From positions 231,080 to 295,079 of the forward strand of contig NW_019775439.1 of assembly GCF_001039355.2 (NCBI RefSeq): 64,000 nucleotides of DNA, written 5' to 3'. The notes below the pieces were generated by a model that saw only the letters and a list, made by a program, of their open reading frames with translations, searched no databases and had not been told where the DNA came from. This DNA is from Lingula anatina (taxonomy: Eukaryota > Brachiopoda > Lingulata > Lingulida > Lingulidae). Numbering within the stretch: position 1 is the stretch's first letter; each line of letters opens with the position of its first letter. The translations under genes were made by a program, and so were the position numbers. Positions 10,832 to 22,930 of this stretch are shown piece by piece.

Positions 10832-12598
10832 AACAATATATACTTTACTTTAAGAAAAAAAGGAAAAGAAAAACTTTGCAATGACAAACCAGCCATGAAA
10901 TAGGGATACCCTTAAGCCTTTTTCATATTTGGAAAAAAAGACGAAAATAAGGCTACATGACCTCCCTTGACACCATACTGGAAGAAGTACTTCCATGGTC
11001 TATGATTTCAAAGATAAAGCTGAGCAGAAACAGTGTTCACATTTAACTAACTTTAACTCGCAAAGAAAACAGGTAAATATTAGAAAGAAGCTTAGACTAG
11101 GAAAGAAAATGGGAAAAGATTTTTTAAAAAATGGCCCTGACTGGCATGATACAAACTTGGAAGATATATTTGAGCTCGGGCCCCAGTTAAAAAAAATATA
11201 CTTTTTTAGTTTCCGAAGGTTCATCACGGCACAGAGAACAGAGTGTCAAGCTGCCCTGCACTATTAAGAAAAACAGCACTACCCAATTAGTAATTTTCTC
11301 ACTAGCTATAATCTTTTTTGATTGACTTATTACAGACACAACAAAATGATCCTGCAACGCAAAACAATTAAGCAGAATTAAGTTGTTGTTGAAAGACAAA
11401 CTCGACTGTACTATTCATGGAAAAGGCAATTACATACCTTGTTGTTGATACACGAGTCGCCCACTGCATGCAACTTACAAGACTGTAATTATATCGAGTA
11501 GGTGTAAGCGCCTTATCCCACGGTCTTTTTTTCGTACCTGTTTGCATAATGATGGTTATTGATATTTATATAGTGTTTGGAGCTTAGGTGTTTTGTGAGA
11601 CTGCATGGTTTGTGCTTTGTGCTTTTTGCAATGTTCGCCACATAAATAGTGGCCTGTAAAATGAAAGAATGAACGCCGCATATGGCAGAAGACTTAAAAG
11701 GGGTAGAGAAAGGGTTATCCTATCGACCTAAAAGCCAAAACACTTGGGAAGCAATCGAAAACAAACCTCAAGGAAGCGACATAAGAAAACATCAAATTAA
11801 ATAACATAAGAGTTACAGGGAAAAAGACAGAGTAAGGGGCGTGACAATTAAATAGAATTTGCCAGAATAATGAACACACGCAACTTAGATGACTTTATGT
11901 CATAAGATAGGCACAGTTGGCGTGCCAAATGTGGAAAATTCAATTTCTTATTAGATAGAATACAATCAGGGCACTCTTTCTATTATCAACAGTTAAATAA
12001 TACTCAGCTGTCTCAGAAAACGAACGATCTTATTAGTACCGCCAGCGTACGTCTTTGCCGGCTCCGTTTCACGGGAAAAAAGTCACCTATACGTTAGAAT
12101 GCACCCTAGTCGGAAAATTAAACGTTAAATATCTCCCAAACTGAAGGAATTATGGGAAAGGTTACTGTAGAACTCTGACCCAAAGTCGTATTTGGAGGTT
12201 TCAAATTTGCCCATGGATTTGACCTTTGACTTTTATTTCAAGGTCAAACGGGCCAAAATTTTCTAAAATGGGAATTTTCTGCAAAAATGCTTGTGCCAAT
12301 TTTCAGAATGTACACAGACCTAAGCTCTCATATTATTGTGAGGGTTACAGTTAGGGATTCCTTATATTTTTGGGGTTGGGGTCAATCAGTGCATTTTGAC
12401 GGGAGAAGCAGCCATTAGATACCGAAACTGATAACTCTAATTTTGGAACCGTTAATGCTAGAGACCTCTTGTTTGTTGCATTTTGTAGAGATTGTCAAGC
12501 ACGATACTGGAATTGGTGTCCGTTTTTTGTTTCCATGCGGTTTAGGATTTGCGCTATATCAAAAAATCATAACGTAACAATACTCAATGGTGAAAATA

Positions 12599-12844
12599 AA
12601 ATGTGAAATACTCCAAAATTAGCAGAGATACGCACAAAGTTACTACTGAACTTAAATTGGAAGTCATATGTTGGCAATCGTACTGTGACCTTGAATTTGA
12701 CCTTTGACCTCCCCCATGAACTGCACTTTGCAAATTTTCAGCACCTATATCTCCAAAAGTGGCAGAGATATGCCCACAGTAACTTTTGAACTTGAATGTT
12801 AAGTATATTAGCGATCTTACTGTGACCTTGAATTTCACTTTTAA
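12599..12844. repeat. start of 141-bp tandem repeat with DR1 motif (allele 1)
   Basis: Same repeat as 18490-19010, cut off by the N at 12845. Contains TTGACCTTTGACCT, a direct repeat of AGGTCA half-sites with one-base spacing on the minus strand. Confidence 0.75.
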
Positions 12845-12845
12845 N
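12845..12845. other. single-N contig junction
   Basis: The sequence jumps from the middle of the tandem repeat (AATTTCACTTTTAA) back to the start of the duplicated unit. The jump lies in A-rich low-complexity DNA. Confidence 0.9.
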
Positions 12846-14778
12846 CAAATCAAAAAAAAAAAAAACACAAACAAAAAAACAAAAAAAGAACAAGACACGC
12901 CAAAAATAACTTAAAAGTACAAATCGATACTGATTTTTAAAAGGAACCCGCCTTATTAACATAAAATGTCCCACAGCAAATCTAAAGTAAAATAAAAAAA
13001 AGTTTGGCACTTAAGTTACAAAAAAGGTCAAACCATTTTCCATTTTTTGTGTTATCAGGGATTGCATATTATAGCACAATGTATGCTGAAAAAAAGAAAC
13101 AAAAAATTGAATAACATCGAATATCGAACTGATCTTCGAATTCAGCGCGCGCAAAGTTTAGTAACATTTGTCAGTCTTGTAAGTTTCTACCTATTTTCCA
13201 CTTAATGTATTAATTATCACTGAAAAAAAATACACGGCAATGACGGCAACGACAGTCATGACTGATCGCTATATTGTGTCCGTAAATAAAAACACAAAAA
13301 TCAATAACTTTTGGACAATATTATCTCATTATATCGGTTTTAAAACAAACTGTATTTAACCTTAAAAAAAAACATTCATAAAATTCCAAGCAAAACAAAA
13401 ATATGGGTTTGCAGTCCAAGGGTAAAAGTCAGTGATCAGAATGTATACTAACAGACACATACAGTGTCTGCATTTAACAAAACAGGTTATCTGCCAAGAG
13501 ATATAAAATGAAAATCCATTTTTCATTCCAATCTCCCCAAATCAGTATGATATCTGTGTGGTGAACTCTATATACTAGAGGAAAGTTGAGTGATATTATT
13601 TACTCCATACCTTACAGTATCAATAGTCTAGCACGAAAAGGATAATGTTAACAATGAGTTAGAGATATGCCTGTAAATATCTAGTGAAAAATCAATTCTG
13701 TGGCCATGGTAGAGAGCATACGTGGCATGTGATAGGGTGGTTGTTGTTATAATAAAGTGAGAACTATGCCTGACCAAAAGTATATCGATGGCTGTACGAG
13801 CATTCCTAGTCAGATACTGAAACTGGTGAATGTTGAATTGCAGAGAAGGTGTGCATTGCAATTGGTGAGTGATCATCTTAAGTTTTCGGTTTCTTCGTCA
13901 TTTCAATACTTCTTTTAAAATAATGTTGTTTTTTTTACTGATTAACGTTTTATGCTAGTATAAGCCAGTGCGATCATTAACCTTTTAGTGTATGTCGACA
14001 CTGTAATTCCCCCTTTTCATTCATCTGTTCGCTCCTTAGGTTATCGGGAAAGCTAGTCTTTCTTTTATACCTCCTCCATCTAAGAACGAATTCATAGCAT
14101 AACTTGACAAACACAATAACATAGGTTGATTGATATACGACCATTTTATTTATGCTATACCACAGTGAGAGTTATATTGAAATTTCTTTAACTAATTGAC
14201 CATAAAATAAAAATGTAAATTGGCAAATGTTTGAAAAATATTGTCCTAATTAGTTATATATGCAGGGATTTTGTGGGGTTCCAGACAATACTTACAGATA
14301 AAATCATATTTTAAAGATTTTTTTATACGTTTGGGTTTTATTGGTCCTGAAATAAAGATTGTTGAGACAAAGCAGAGCTGTTAATTTCTACTGGGTACAC
14401 TTGACATGACGAGACCGGACTTATAGCCAGACTTATAATGGGTGTGGACCAGTTTTATGTTCAATGACATTAAACAAAGAAACTTAAAGAAACAGAGTAT
14501 GTGAAGTACAGTGGCTATATATATATGTATTAACCAAATACACTTAGGCATCATCATATGCATATCGTATCACATTCATATATATAAAAAAAAGTTAAAA
14601 AGCTATTTGAAGCTGAAGGGAGCATCTTATGAACAGCAGAGTAAAAGTGAACATTTGGCAAGAGTTGGCAAGAAATACCTCAAGAATAAGGAAAGAATTT
14701 ATCTCTGATGAAGTGCTAGTCAGGTGAACAGCGACAAAATTGTTCAGATTGTGTAGAGGACAAACTGAGACAGAACAG

Positions 14779-15783
14779 ATGGCAGAACTTAATGCAACTT
14801 TGGCAAACGGCACCGAACTGCTAGATATAGCCCCTGAGTACAAATATTATTTGTGGATAGCAAATGTCATAATTTTCCTCTGTGCAGTGGTAGGAGTAAC
14901 TCTGAACTCTCTTGCGCTTGCTGTTTTTTACAAAAGCATCGAGTACAACAAGACTTCGTACCTTCTCTTTTGTTTATCAATAAATGACAATTTATTTCTA
15001 GTTCTTCGCACATTACAATTTATCATTATTACCATCTACCTTCATTATGCGGAAGTAAGAAATACCAAATTGCTAATAACCATAAGTGGATTACAGTTTG
15101 CAGTTTATTTCCTCATGACATTACAGACCTACATTGCTGCACTCATCTCTCAAGAACGTTTCTGCTCTGTCAAAAGACTTTACAATATACAAAACAAAAT
15201 ACCACTGACAAGAAAAGAAAAACTGTTCCCCCTGTCTGTGGTGATCATTGGACTCCTAATATTCAATGGTCTTAAGTTGACGGATATAGATCATTTGAAA
15301 ATCGATGAGTGCAAAGATGCAGCTCACTGCCCAGCCATGATTCTAAAACAGGGACCAAACTGGAAGATATACTCGATTGTATTCAGAATTGTTTTAGAAA
15401 TCAAAGTCACTGTTTTGCTACCAGTGGGGATGTTTATGTATTACACAGTCAAGACTTTCAAGAAACTGTTCTATCAACATCCCATATTGCCCGCCAGCAG
15501 CACGCTCAATGCAGCTAAAGTTGCACAACGTAAAAAACATCACCGGGAAATGTTGGAAATTGTGATAATTATTGCAGTATTAATGATGATAAACACTATA
15601 CTGCATGTTGCAGTGCAGATCAAAAATGTTTTTCCGCAGATAGGTCACGGTGTGTCTCCTGTTGCTATATTCTGGGTTTTGGTATTCAATTCAATCAGCT
15701 CCTCATTAAACTTTGTTGTCTACGGCATCTTTGGGTCTCTATTTAGAAAAGAATTGAAGAAAATCTGCTGTTGTCAGACATAA
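14779..15783 (+). CDS. divergent class A (rhodopsin-like) GPCR, allele 2
   Basis: An intronless 334-residue receptor, almost identical to 9830-10831 and starting at the equivalent ATG. Differences seen are: one extra Ser after helix 5 (PASSTLN against PASTLN, a 3-base AGC indel), His for Tyr after helix 2 (YLHYAE), Ile for Thr in helix 4, and LT for VP just after helix 4. Topology and unusual motifs are as in allele 1: QERFC, NFVVY, paired Cys in ECL2 and a CCC tail. Flanking DNA is also duplicated and joined at single Ns, so I infer one gene seen as two haplotypes. If the tandem order were real it would be a very recent duplication. Confidence 0.85.
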   Translation: MAELNATLANGTELLDIAPEYKYYLWIANVIIFLCAVVGVTLNSLALAVFYKSIEYNKTSYLLFCLSINDNLFLVLRTLQFIIITIYLHYAEVRNTKLLITISGLQFAVYFLMTLQTYIAALISQERFCSVKRLYNIQNKIPLTRKEKLFPLSVVIIGLLIFNGLKLTDIDHLKIDECKDAAHCPAMILKQGPNWKIYSIVFRIVLEIKVTVLLPVGMFMYYTVKTFKKLFYQHPILPASSTLNAAKVAQRKKHHREMLEIVIIIAVLMMINTILHVAVQIKNVFPQIGHGVSPVAIFWVLVFNSISSSLNFVVYGIFGSLFRKELKKICCCQT

Positions 15784-16130
15784 AACAAGATATACTTTAC
15801 TTTAAGAAAAAAAAGAAAAGAAAATCTTTGCAATGACAAACCAGCCATGAAATAAAGATACCCTTAAGCCTTTTTCATATTTGGAAAAAAAGACACAAAT
15901 AAGGCTACATGACCTCCCTTGACACCATACTGGAAGAAGTACTTCCATAGTCTATGATTTCAAAGATAAAGCTGAGCACAAACAGCGTTAACATTTAACT
16001 AACTTTAACTCGCAAAGAAAACAGGTAAATATTAGAAAGAAACTTAGACTAGGAAAGAAAATGGGAAAAGATTTTTTAAAAAATGGCCCTGACTGGCATG
16101 ATACAAACTTGGAAGATAAATTTGAGCTCA

Positions 16131-16188
16131 GCCCCCCCCCCCCCCCNNNNNNNNNNNNNNNNNNNNNNNNNCCCCCCCCCCCCCCCCC

Positions 16189-16282
<94 letters not shown>
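16131..16282. repeat. poly-C, 25-N gap, poly-C, poly-A and (AT)n
   Basis: Poly-C flanks a run of 25 N (16147-16171), followed by about 30 A and an AT run (16217-16282). It is absent from the other allele. Length and order here are unreliable. Confidence 0.9.
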
Positions 16283-16285
<3 letters not shown>

Positions 16286-16417
16286 GTCAGTTCCCTGGCT
16301 TAGTTGAGTAGGATTTCCACGAGATTGCTGTTACACTGCGCCTGATAGGGTAGGATGTGCCCATGTGACCATGTAACTTTGGTAATTAAGTTCTTAGCCC
16401 GGGAACCTGACTTTTTT
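16283..16417. mobile_element. small palindromic MITE in an allele-specific insertion
   Basis: Left AAGTCAGTTCCCTGGCTTAG and right CTTAGCCCGGGAACCTGACTT are inverted repeats about 135 bp apart. Part of the roughly 650-bp block (16131-16785) missing from the other allele. Confidence 0.6.
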
Positions 16418-16976
16418 TTGTGAAACGGGGGCCAGGGCTACATACGTCACTCCAGCCATTACATAGTGAAAGGTCTCAAATTGAGACTACAACGTCTGTC
16501 AGTTGCTAATGCAAGTCCCAGTATCACAGTTACACATAGTTTTCATTCTAATTCTGCTGGATGGCTTAAGGCATTCACAAACATCTCGTATCTATTATTA
16601 CGTAAATATGACTATGTACATGTATATATAAAAACACTGTCTGACGAAATCACAGACAGGAAGTAGGAAAACAAGAAGTACTTGTTGAGAATATATTTGT
16701 TATAAAAAATTACCAAGAAAATGTTTATACAAGAGAGATTTGTCTAAACTGGCCTGTGTGTAGGTGTTGTCTTTCTTTTATATATAGTTCCCAAAGGTTC
16801 ATCACGGCACAGAGAACAGAGTGTCAAGCTTCCCTGCACTACTAAGAAAAACAGCACTGCCTACTTAGTAATTTTCTCACTAGCTATAATCTTTTTTGAT
16901 TGACTTATTACAGACACAACAAAATGATCCTGCAACGCAAGACAATTAAGCAGAACAAGTTGTTGTTGAAAGACAA

Positions 16977-17330
16977 ACTCAACTGTACAATTCAAATGGA
17001 AAAGGCAATTAAATACCTGTTTTGTTGCAACACGAGCCATCCACTGCATGCAACTTACAAGACTGTAATTATATTGAGTAGGCGTAAGCGCCCTATCCCA
17101 CGGTCTGTTTGCATAATGATGGTTATTGTTTTTTAAATAGTGTTTAGAGCTTAGGTGTTTTGTGAGACGACTGTACAATTCATGGAAAAGGCAATTAAAT
17201 GCCTTGTTACAACACGAGTCGCCCACTGCATGCAACTTACAAGACTGTAATTATATCGAGTAGGTGTAAGCGCCTTATCCCACGGTCTGTGTTCGTACCT
17301 GTTTGCATAATGATGGTTATTGATATTTAT
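16977..17330. repeat. tandem duplication of about 185 bp
   Basis: Two successive copies share CACTGCATGCAACTTACAAG and CGCC(T/C)TATCCCACGGTCTG. The other allele (11400-11560) has only one. Confidence 0.8.
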
Positions 17331-18489
17331 ATAGTGTTTGGAGCTTAGGTGTTTTGTGAGACTGCATGGTTTGTGCTTTGTGCTTTTTGCAATGTTCGCC
17401 ACATAAATAGTGGCCTGTAAAATGAAAGAATGAACGCCGCATATGGCAGAAGACTTAAAAGGGGTAGAGAAAGGGTTATCCCATCGACCTAAAAGCCAAA
17501 ACACTTGGGAAGCAATCGAAAACAAACCTCAACGAAGCGACATAAGAAAACATCAAATTAAATAACATAAGAGTTACAGGGAAAAAGACAGAGTAAGGGG
17601 CGTGACAATTAAATAGAATTTGCCAGAATAATGAACACACGCAAATTAGATGACTTTACGTCATAAGATAGGCACAGTTGGCGTGCCAAATGTGGAAAAT
17701 TCAATTTCTTATTAGATAGAATACAATCAGGGCAATCTATTATCAACAGTTAAATAATACTCAGCTGTCTCAGAAAACGAACGATCTTATTATTACCACC
17801 AGCGTACGTCATTGCCGGCTCCGTTTCACGGGAAAAAAGTCACCGTTACCGCCTCTCCTCCTAGACTGCAAGGGCCTGTTCCTCCAATTCTTGGATTTAG
17901 GTCACATATAAACTCAACTTGAAACCCTCCCCCCCCCCCCCCCCATTTTTGTCGCAGTCGGTGCTTGGCCTAGTCGTGACGCTCGTTAGAATGCACCATA
18001 GTCTAAAAATTAAACGTTAAATATCTCCCAAACTGAAGGAATTATGGGAAAGTTTACTGTAGAACTCTGACCCAAAGTCGTATTTGGAGGTTTCAAATTT
18101 GCCCATGGCTTTGACCTTTGACTTTTATTTCAAGGTCAAACGGGCCAAAATTTTCTAAAATGGGAATTTTCTGCAAAAATGCTTGTGCCAATTTTCAGAA
18201 TGTACACAGACCTAAGCTCTCATATTATTGTGAGGGTTACAGTTAGGGATTCCTTTCATTTTTTGGAGTTGGGGTCAATCAGTGCATTTTGACGGGAGAA
18301 GCAGCCATTAGATACCGAAACTGATAACTCTAATTTTGGAACCGTAAATGCTAGAGACCTCTTGTTTGTTGCATTTTGTAGAGATTGTCAAGCACGATAC
18401 TGGAATTGGTGTCCGTATTTTGTTTCCATGCGGTTTAGGATTTGCGCTATATCAAAAAATCATAACGTAACAATACTCAATGGTGAAAA

Positions 18490-19010
18490 TAAAATGTGAA
18501 ATACTCCAAAATTAGCAGAGATACGCACAAAGTTACTACTGAACTTAAATTGGAAGTCATATGTTGGCAATCGTACTGTGACCTTGAATTTGACCTTTGA
18601 CCTCCCCCATGAACTGCACTTTGCAAATTTTCAGCACCTATATCTCCAAAAGTGGCAGAGATATGCCCACAGTAACTTTTGAACTTGAATGTTAAGTATA
18701 TTAGCAATCTTACTGTGACCTTTAATTTCACTTTTGATCTACTTTTTATCGTGAATTGCACTTTGCAAATTTTCTTACCCTTATATCTCCAAAACTGACA
18801 GAGATACGCCCATATTTACTACTGAACTTGAATAGGAAGGCATATATTGGTAATCTTACTGTGACCGAGAATTTAAACTTTGATCTACTTTTCACCATGA
18901 ACCGCACTTCGCAAATTTTAAAGCTCTCATATCTACTATTAAACTTGGGTGGGAAGTCTAATTTTGACAATCTTACTGCAACCTTGAATTCGACCTTTTA
19001 CTTTTCCCCG
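18490..19010. repeat. tandem array of about 141-bp monomers with nuclear-receptor-like half-sites
   Basis: Monomers begin near 18514, 18655 and 18797, with a partial one at about 18936. Each carries CAGAGATA(C/T)GCCCA, ACTGTGACC and CACTTTGCAAATTTT. The first contains TTGACCTTTGACCT, an AGGTCA DR1 on the minus strand; later monomers have degenerate versions. Frames crossing the array are not convincing genes. Confidence 0.8.
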
Positions 19011-19039
19011 CGATTTTGTTATAAATTGTTATTTTCAAA

Positions 19040-20600
19040 AACAAAAATTTGAGAACTCTTGGTTATTGCATTTTGTCAAGCTTGTCAAGGACAACACTGG
19101 AGGTGGTGTCCCTTTATTGTGTTCCATACGAATGCGTTTACTCCAGCTGGTGGAACAATATCCGAAGGCGGTATCGCCTTTCTTATATCCTCTAGTTTTG
19201 TATCAAAAACAGAAGAGTTAATATTCTGTTATGGAAATCCTAAAAAATGCTCTCAAGTTCACTGTTACTGACATTTCTTTCAGAACATGTATGTTAAGTC
19301 TTTTCCAGAATGACCCAGAAGAAGTTCAACGATAATATGAAAAATTGCCGAACAGAACAGACCGGAACCTGTATATTGTTCACGTAAGTAAAAGGAAGGT
19401 ATTGATCGCAAATAACGTGGACTTATTATGGACCTATATTAATAAACCACCAATACGTGAAGCAGTGTGTGGATTTTGTTTGGTGGACATACCCTGTACA
19501 TGCATGATAACGTCTAAATATTTTCGGTACCTGCTACTTTAAACGATTGTAAACGCAATTTATTGTTTGGCGTCTCATATGTTCATAGAGTAAATTTGCC
19601 TTTTTAACATTTTAAAATTGTGTTGATCTTAAGAATCTGACAAATGATGGAATGTTTGAAGAGATGCCAACGGTTGACAAATCAAAATGGAATACAATTG
19701 TGAACAAAGAAAGTGTTGATTTGAACAAAACTGCAACGTTGATAAAGATAATAAAATAGTTAAGTTTATTCTTCCAGGTTAGAAATGCAGTGGATCAAGA
19801 TTTTGCTATGTGGTCTAAATCTTCAGTTCATTTCATTTCTTACTTTTATGATAATAATATCGTCGTAACAGGAGTTTTCTATTTTTGTTTCTTTTACAGG
19901 GTATGGCAATTGGCATTCGCTTTCGAAGAAATGAGCAATATTTAGCATGCTAGGTCTTCATATTTACCTGTCACGAACCCAAATGGCGTTCAGACAAATA
20001 AAACTTATGAGAATGAGATTACATTTCAGGCAATACTAATTATTGTTGCAGTTCATTTTTGTGTTTTCTGAAGTTATTATTTGAAATATTTGCGCCGTAC
20101 CTTGACTGATGGAAACGTCGAATTTGTTCCAATTCCCAACAATATCAGCTGTGCATATGCATCTGGAAACTGTCAATCGTACGTTACGATGAAAATTTAT
20201 CAAATTAATTTAAATATGTTCAACTGAATAAGTTTTTTTTTCAAATTGCCAGATATTGTTGATTTGGCGGTTAAAAAGCAGACAGAAATGCTGAGCGTCG
20301 TAATTGCAGGAAATGCAAGTAAATTTGCAAATGGATTTCAAGACACCTTTTGGTTGACAGATAGCTAAAATGAAATTCCCAATCCCTGGCAAGTGTGCGT
20401 TCTTCTTGAAAAGATCTTGTCGGGTGAATTAATGGTAAATTGAATTTTCTTGCACGGACTTCCCGCCTTAAAATCTAGGTACTAGCGTGCCTAAACCCCT
20501 CTCCCCTTTTTTTGGTAAAAAAAAAAAAAAAAAAAAAACAGGAGTATATATTGGTTTTTTAACTATCAATGGACCTCCAACATTCCAAGTTTTATCTGAT
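19040..20600. other. intergenic, no gene seen
   Basis: The first part (to about 19200) is related to the block at 12460-12570 (CTCTTG..TTGCATTTTGT, CTGGA..TGGTGTCC). The remainder is AT-rich, with a poly-A run at 20518-20538. No exon is recognisable. Confidence 0.55.
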
Positions 20601-20629
20601 CAATATTCTAAATATTGGTGCTATAAGAA

Positions 20630-21100
20630 ACCACCTGTTGTATGCTGCTGTTGTATGCTAGTCTGAATTACTGAAACGCTGTACTATAGGATGTCCAGAC
20701 GATAAGATTAAAAGATTACAGCGTATTCAGAATACTAAGGCATGGTTTTTGATGTTAAACCCTAGAGCTTGCCACGTTAGTCCAATTTCAAAGCACTGGT
20801 AATATGTTCGGGCTACAATTTAATTTCAATTTTAAGTTTTTACCCAAATTACGTTTTATAATCTAGTTTCATCACCTATTACTGATCTGATTAACATCAC
20901 AACCCTCAAAGAATCCTGAAGTGTGGTGTCAAACGTTCACTGAAAACTCCTGAAGCCAGGTTGAAAAACACAGGGTGACATAGCATTTTGTATGACTTCA
21001 CCGGTGGAGTGGAATAAGATTAGACAAATAGAATCACAGGAAGCATTTAAGAATGAGCTGAGATCACACATTTTAAAGTTGCTTACTTCACGACTTTGTC
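20630..21100 (+). mobile_element. relic of a non-LTR retrotransposon (CR1/Jockey-like), 3' part of reverse transcriptase
   Basis: Broken frames spell the conserved C-terminal reverse-transcriptase region. An SLNY-NAVL segment is interrupted by stops. It is followed by GCPDDKIKRLQRIQNTKA, matching the usual 'YCNSLLYGLP..RLQRVQN' block. About 300 bases later comes WNKIRQIESQEAFKNELR, matching 'LWNSLP..IR..S...FK..L'. Stops and frameshifts throughout show it is dead. Subfamily assignment is tentative. Confidence 0.7.
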
Positions 21101-21309
21101 CATATTAAAAAAATTACATATGATAGCAAAATCTGTAGTCAATATATGATAGATACAGTACGAGTCGCCGAGCTGTACGTGAAATATTACGAGTGTATTG
21201 GCGAGCCGCAGGCGAAACAATACATATATATCATTCTTATCTATAAACTTTTAAAATTTTATAACGTTAAATTTACTGTGCATTTTACGGATTTCAGGCT
21301 TTAAATAAG

Positions 21310-21322
21310 GCTGTTATTATTA

Positions 21323-21366
<44 letters not shown>
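21310..21366. repeat. (ATT)n microsatellite
   Basis: Uninterrupted TTA/ATT triplets. Confidence 0.95.
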
Positions 21367-21784
21367 TATTAGCAGTAAAAGGTCGATCATTGCGGGTGGT
21401 ATATGATAAATCGCCTTACCTTGTTACGTCTTAAGATTTTTTAAAATATAAATCCTGTGACAATTACACGGCAGACAGACAAATAGGGTTAATACTAAAT
21501 ATGGAATATTATTTTCGGCGAGTTAATTTTCTAAAAATATCTATTTTCACTCTAACTATTTTAAATCCGAAACTAAGGTGTCACTCCATGTGTAGCCTTG
21601 TGTCACCTAATTACCACAACCTCGAAGCAATTGATGTATGCTGCTGCATGTTCTATGGCCAGAAATGTGAGTGGGGGTAATTTTTTGGCAATTTCTGCCC
21701 TTTTATAAAAGCGTATTTTTGGAGTGTATTTCGACAAACATACAAAGGATCGCTCTGAAACTTGACAGGTGCCTTAGAGAAGAT

Positions 21785-22452
21785 ATGGTTCCGCAGCTGA
21801 GCAATGCTACTTACTATGGATTTCTTGTTCTCAAAAAAAATTGCCAAAAACAGGAAACCATTGCCAGGCAATTCAACATTTCTCATGGAACCGTTAGTGA
21901 AGTCCTCCAAAGAAATGCTGTAACAGCTGCACCTACTCCAAGACCTCGACCAGGACGTCCTCGTATCACAACAAGAAGACAGGATCGCCTTCTCCTTAGA
22001 CTGTGCCGTGTTGGTCGTACAAAGACAACCAGTGTCCTCAGAAGAGAGTGGCAGAATGCCATTCAAACGCCCGTTTCAACGTCCCTTCTGAACAAGAGAT
22101 AATTGCAAGCCGGTTAATTTGCACGAAGATCAGTACAAAAACACTGTTAACGGCAAGTGATATACAGCGACGTCTGCAATGGGCATGGGACCACGTGCGT
22201 TTGCTTTTCTTCAAACCCAAGGGGTTCAGCAACATTCCTGGCCTGCAGACTCCTCAGATATGAACCCAATTGAAAATCTGTGGACGAAAGTCACTCGCAG
22301 AATTAATAGCTATGATCATCAGCTGGTAAATCGTGATTAACTACTATTATCGAATGATATCCCCATCCAAACTCTGGGAAACCTGTCAGAGGATATGCCA
22401 TCCGGGGTGAGGGCGCTGCAGGCAGCTACTGGAGGTCATAAACGCTATTGAA
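21785..22452 (+). pseudogene. Tc1-like transposase, internally deleted and frameshifted
   Basis: The first 106 codons (ATG 21785, stop by 22102) match the N-terminal DNA-binding part of Tc1-type transposases. They include a helix-turn-helix (IARQFNISHGTVSEVLQ), the GRPR motif (RPGRPRITTRRQDR) and RREWQNAI. After frameshifts and a deletion, the C-terminal catalytic end reappears near 22228 as WPADSSDMNPIENLW, the DDE-domain signature. It runs to a stop near 22450. The central catalytic block with the first Asp is missing, so it cannot be active. I could not define its terminal repeats. Confidence 0.85.
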
Positions 22453-22866
22453 TCCTTTCCAGATTTACTGTTACGGGCTCTTTGACTGTACATGTGTAGC
22501 ATATCACTGACCGGAGGCTATCATTTCTCTAATATCTTTACTTGATGTTAATACTGACAACAAACTGTTGATATGGTTTTCTGGAGGTGTTCTTTTCTTT
22601 TGGATGACATCTTATGTCAGCTTTGATATTGTTAACCAAAATATCTCACAACAGAAAACTGAATATTTTTATCATTCAATTGCATACTTTTTTATCAATA
22701 AAGGCAAAAAGTTTCAATCTGCACTCAAAAGGAACAATGATGAGAAGATATTCCATATTAAGTATTAAATCTATACTCTTGGATGTCACAGGATTTAGTG
22801 TTCAGGTGGAAAAATATGCCCATGTCGTCATGTAATACCATTTTCTCAGCTGGGACGCCAGATTGA

Positions 22867-22867
<1 letters not shown>

Positions 22868-22925
<58 letters not shown>

Positions 22926-22930
22926 TTTGC
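22868..22930. repeat. (TTA)n/(TTTA)n microsatellite
   Basis: TTA triplets pass into TTTA units. Confidence 0.95.

Larger units (their letters stand above)
7889..12844. repeat. duplicated assembly segment, copy 2 (alternative allele)
   Basis: This 4956-base segment carries the GPCR at 9830-10831 and is bounded by single Ns at 7888 and 12845. It aligns with 12846 to about 18736 with scattered substitutions and a few large indels. It lacks about 650 bp (16131-16785), about 140 bp near 17843-17985, and one of two tandem blocks near 17.0-17.3 kb. The pattern fits an allelic contig placed in tandem. Confidence 0.85.
12846..18736. repeat. duplicated assembly segment, copy 3 (continues into unique sequence)
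   Basis: Its first 1445 bases duplicate 6443-7887, and the rest parallels 7889-12844. It runs on into sequence not seen in copy 2, so it is probably the genuine continuation of the left flank. Confidence 0.8.

Noticed and set aside
9830-15783. A tandem GPCR gene expansion
   Set aside because: Flanks, not just genes, are duplicated; lengths match exactly and junctions are single Ns. Alleles in series explain it better.
16061-16307. Open frames through the N gap and AT repeat
   Set aside because: They consist of unknown residues, Pro, Lys and Ile-Tyr runs from simple repeats.
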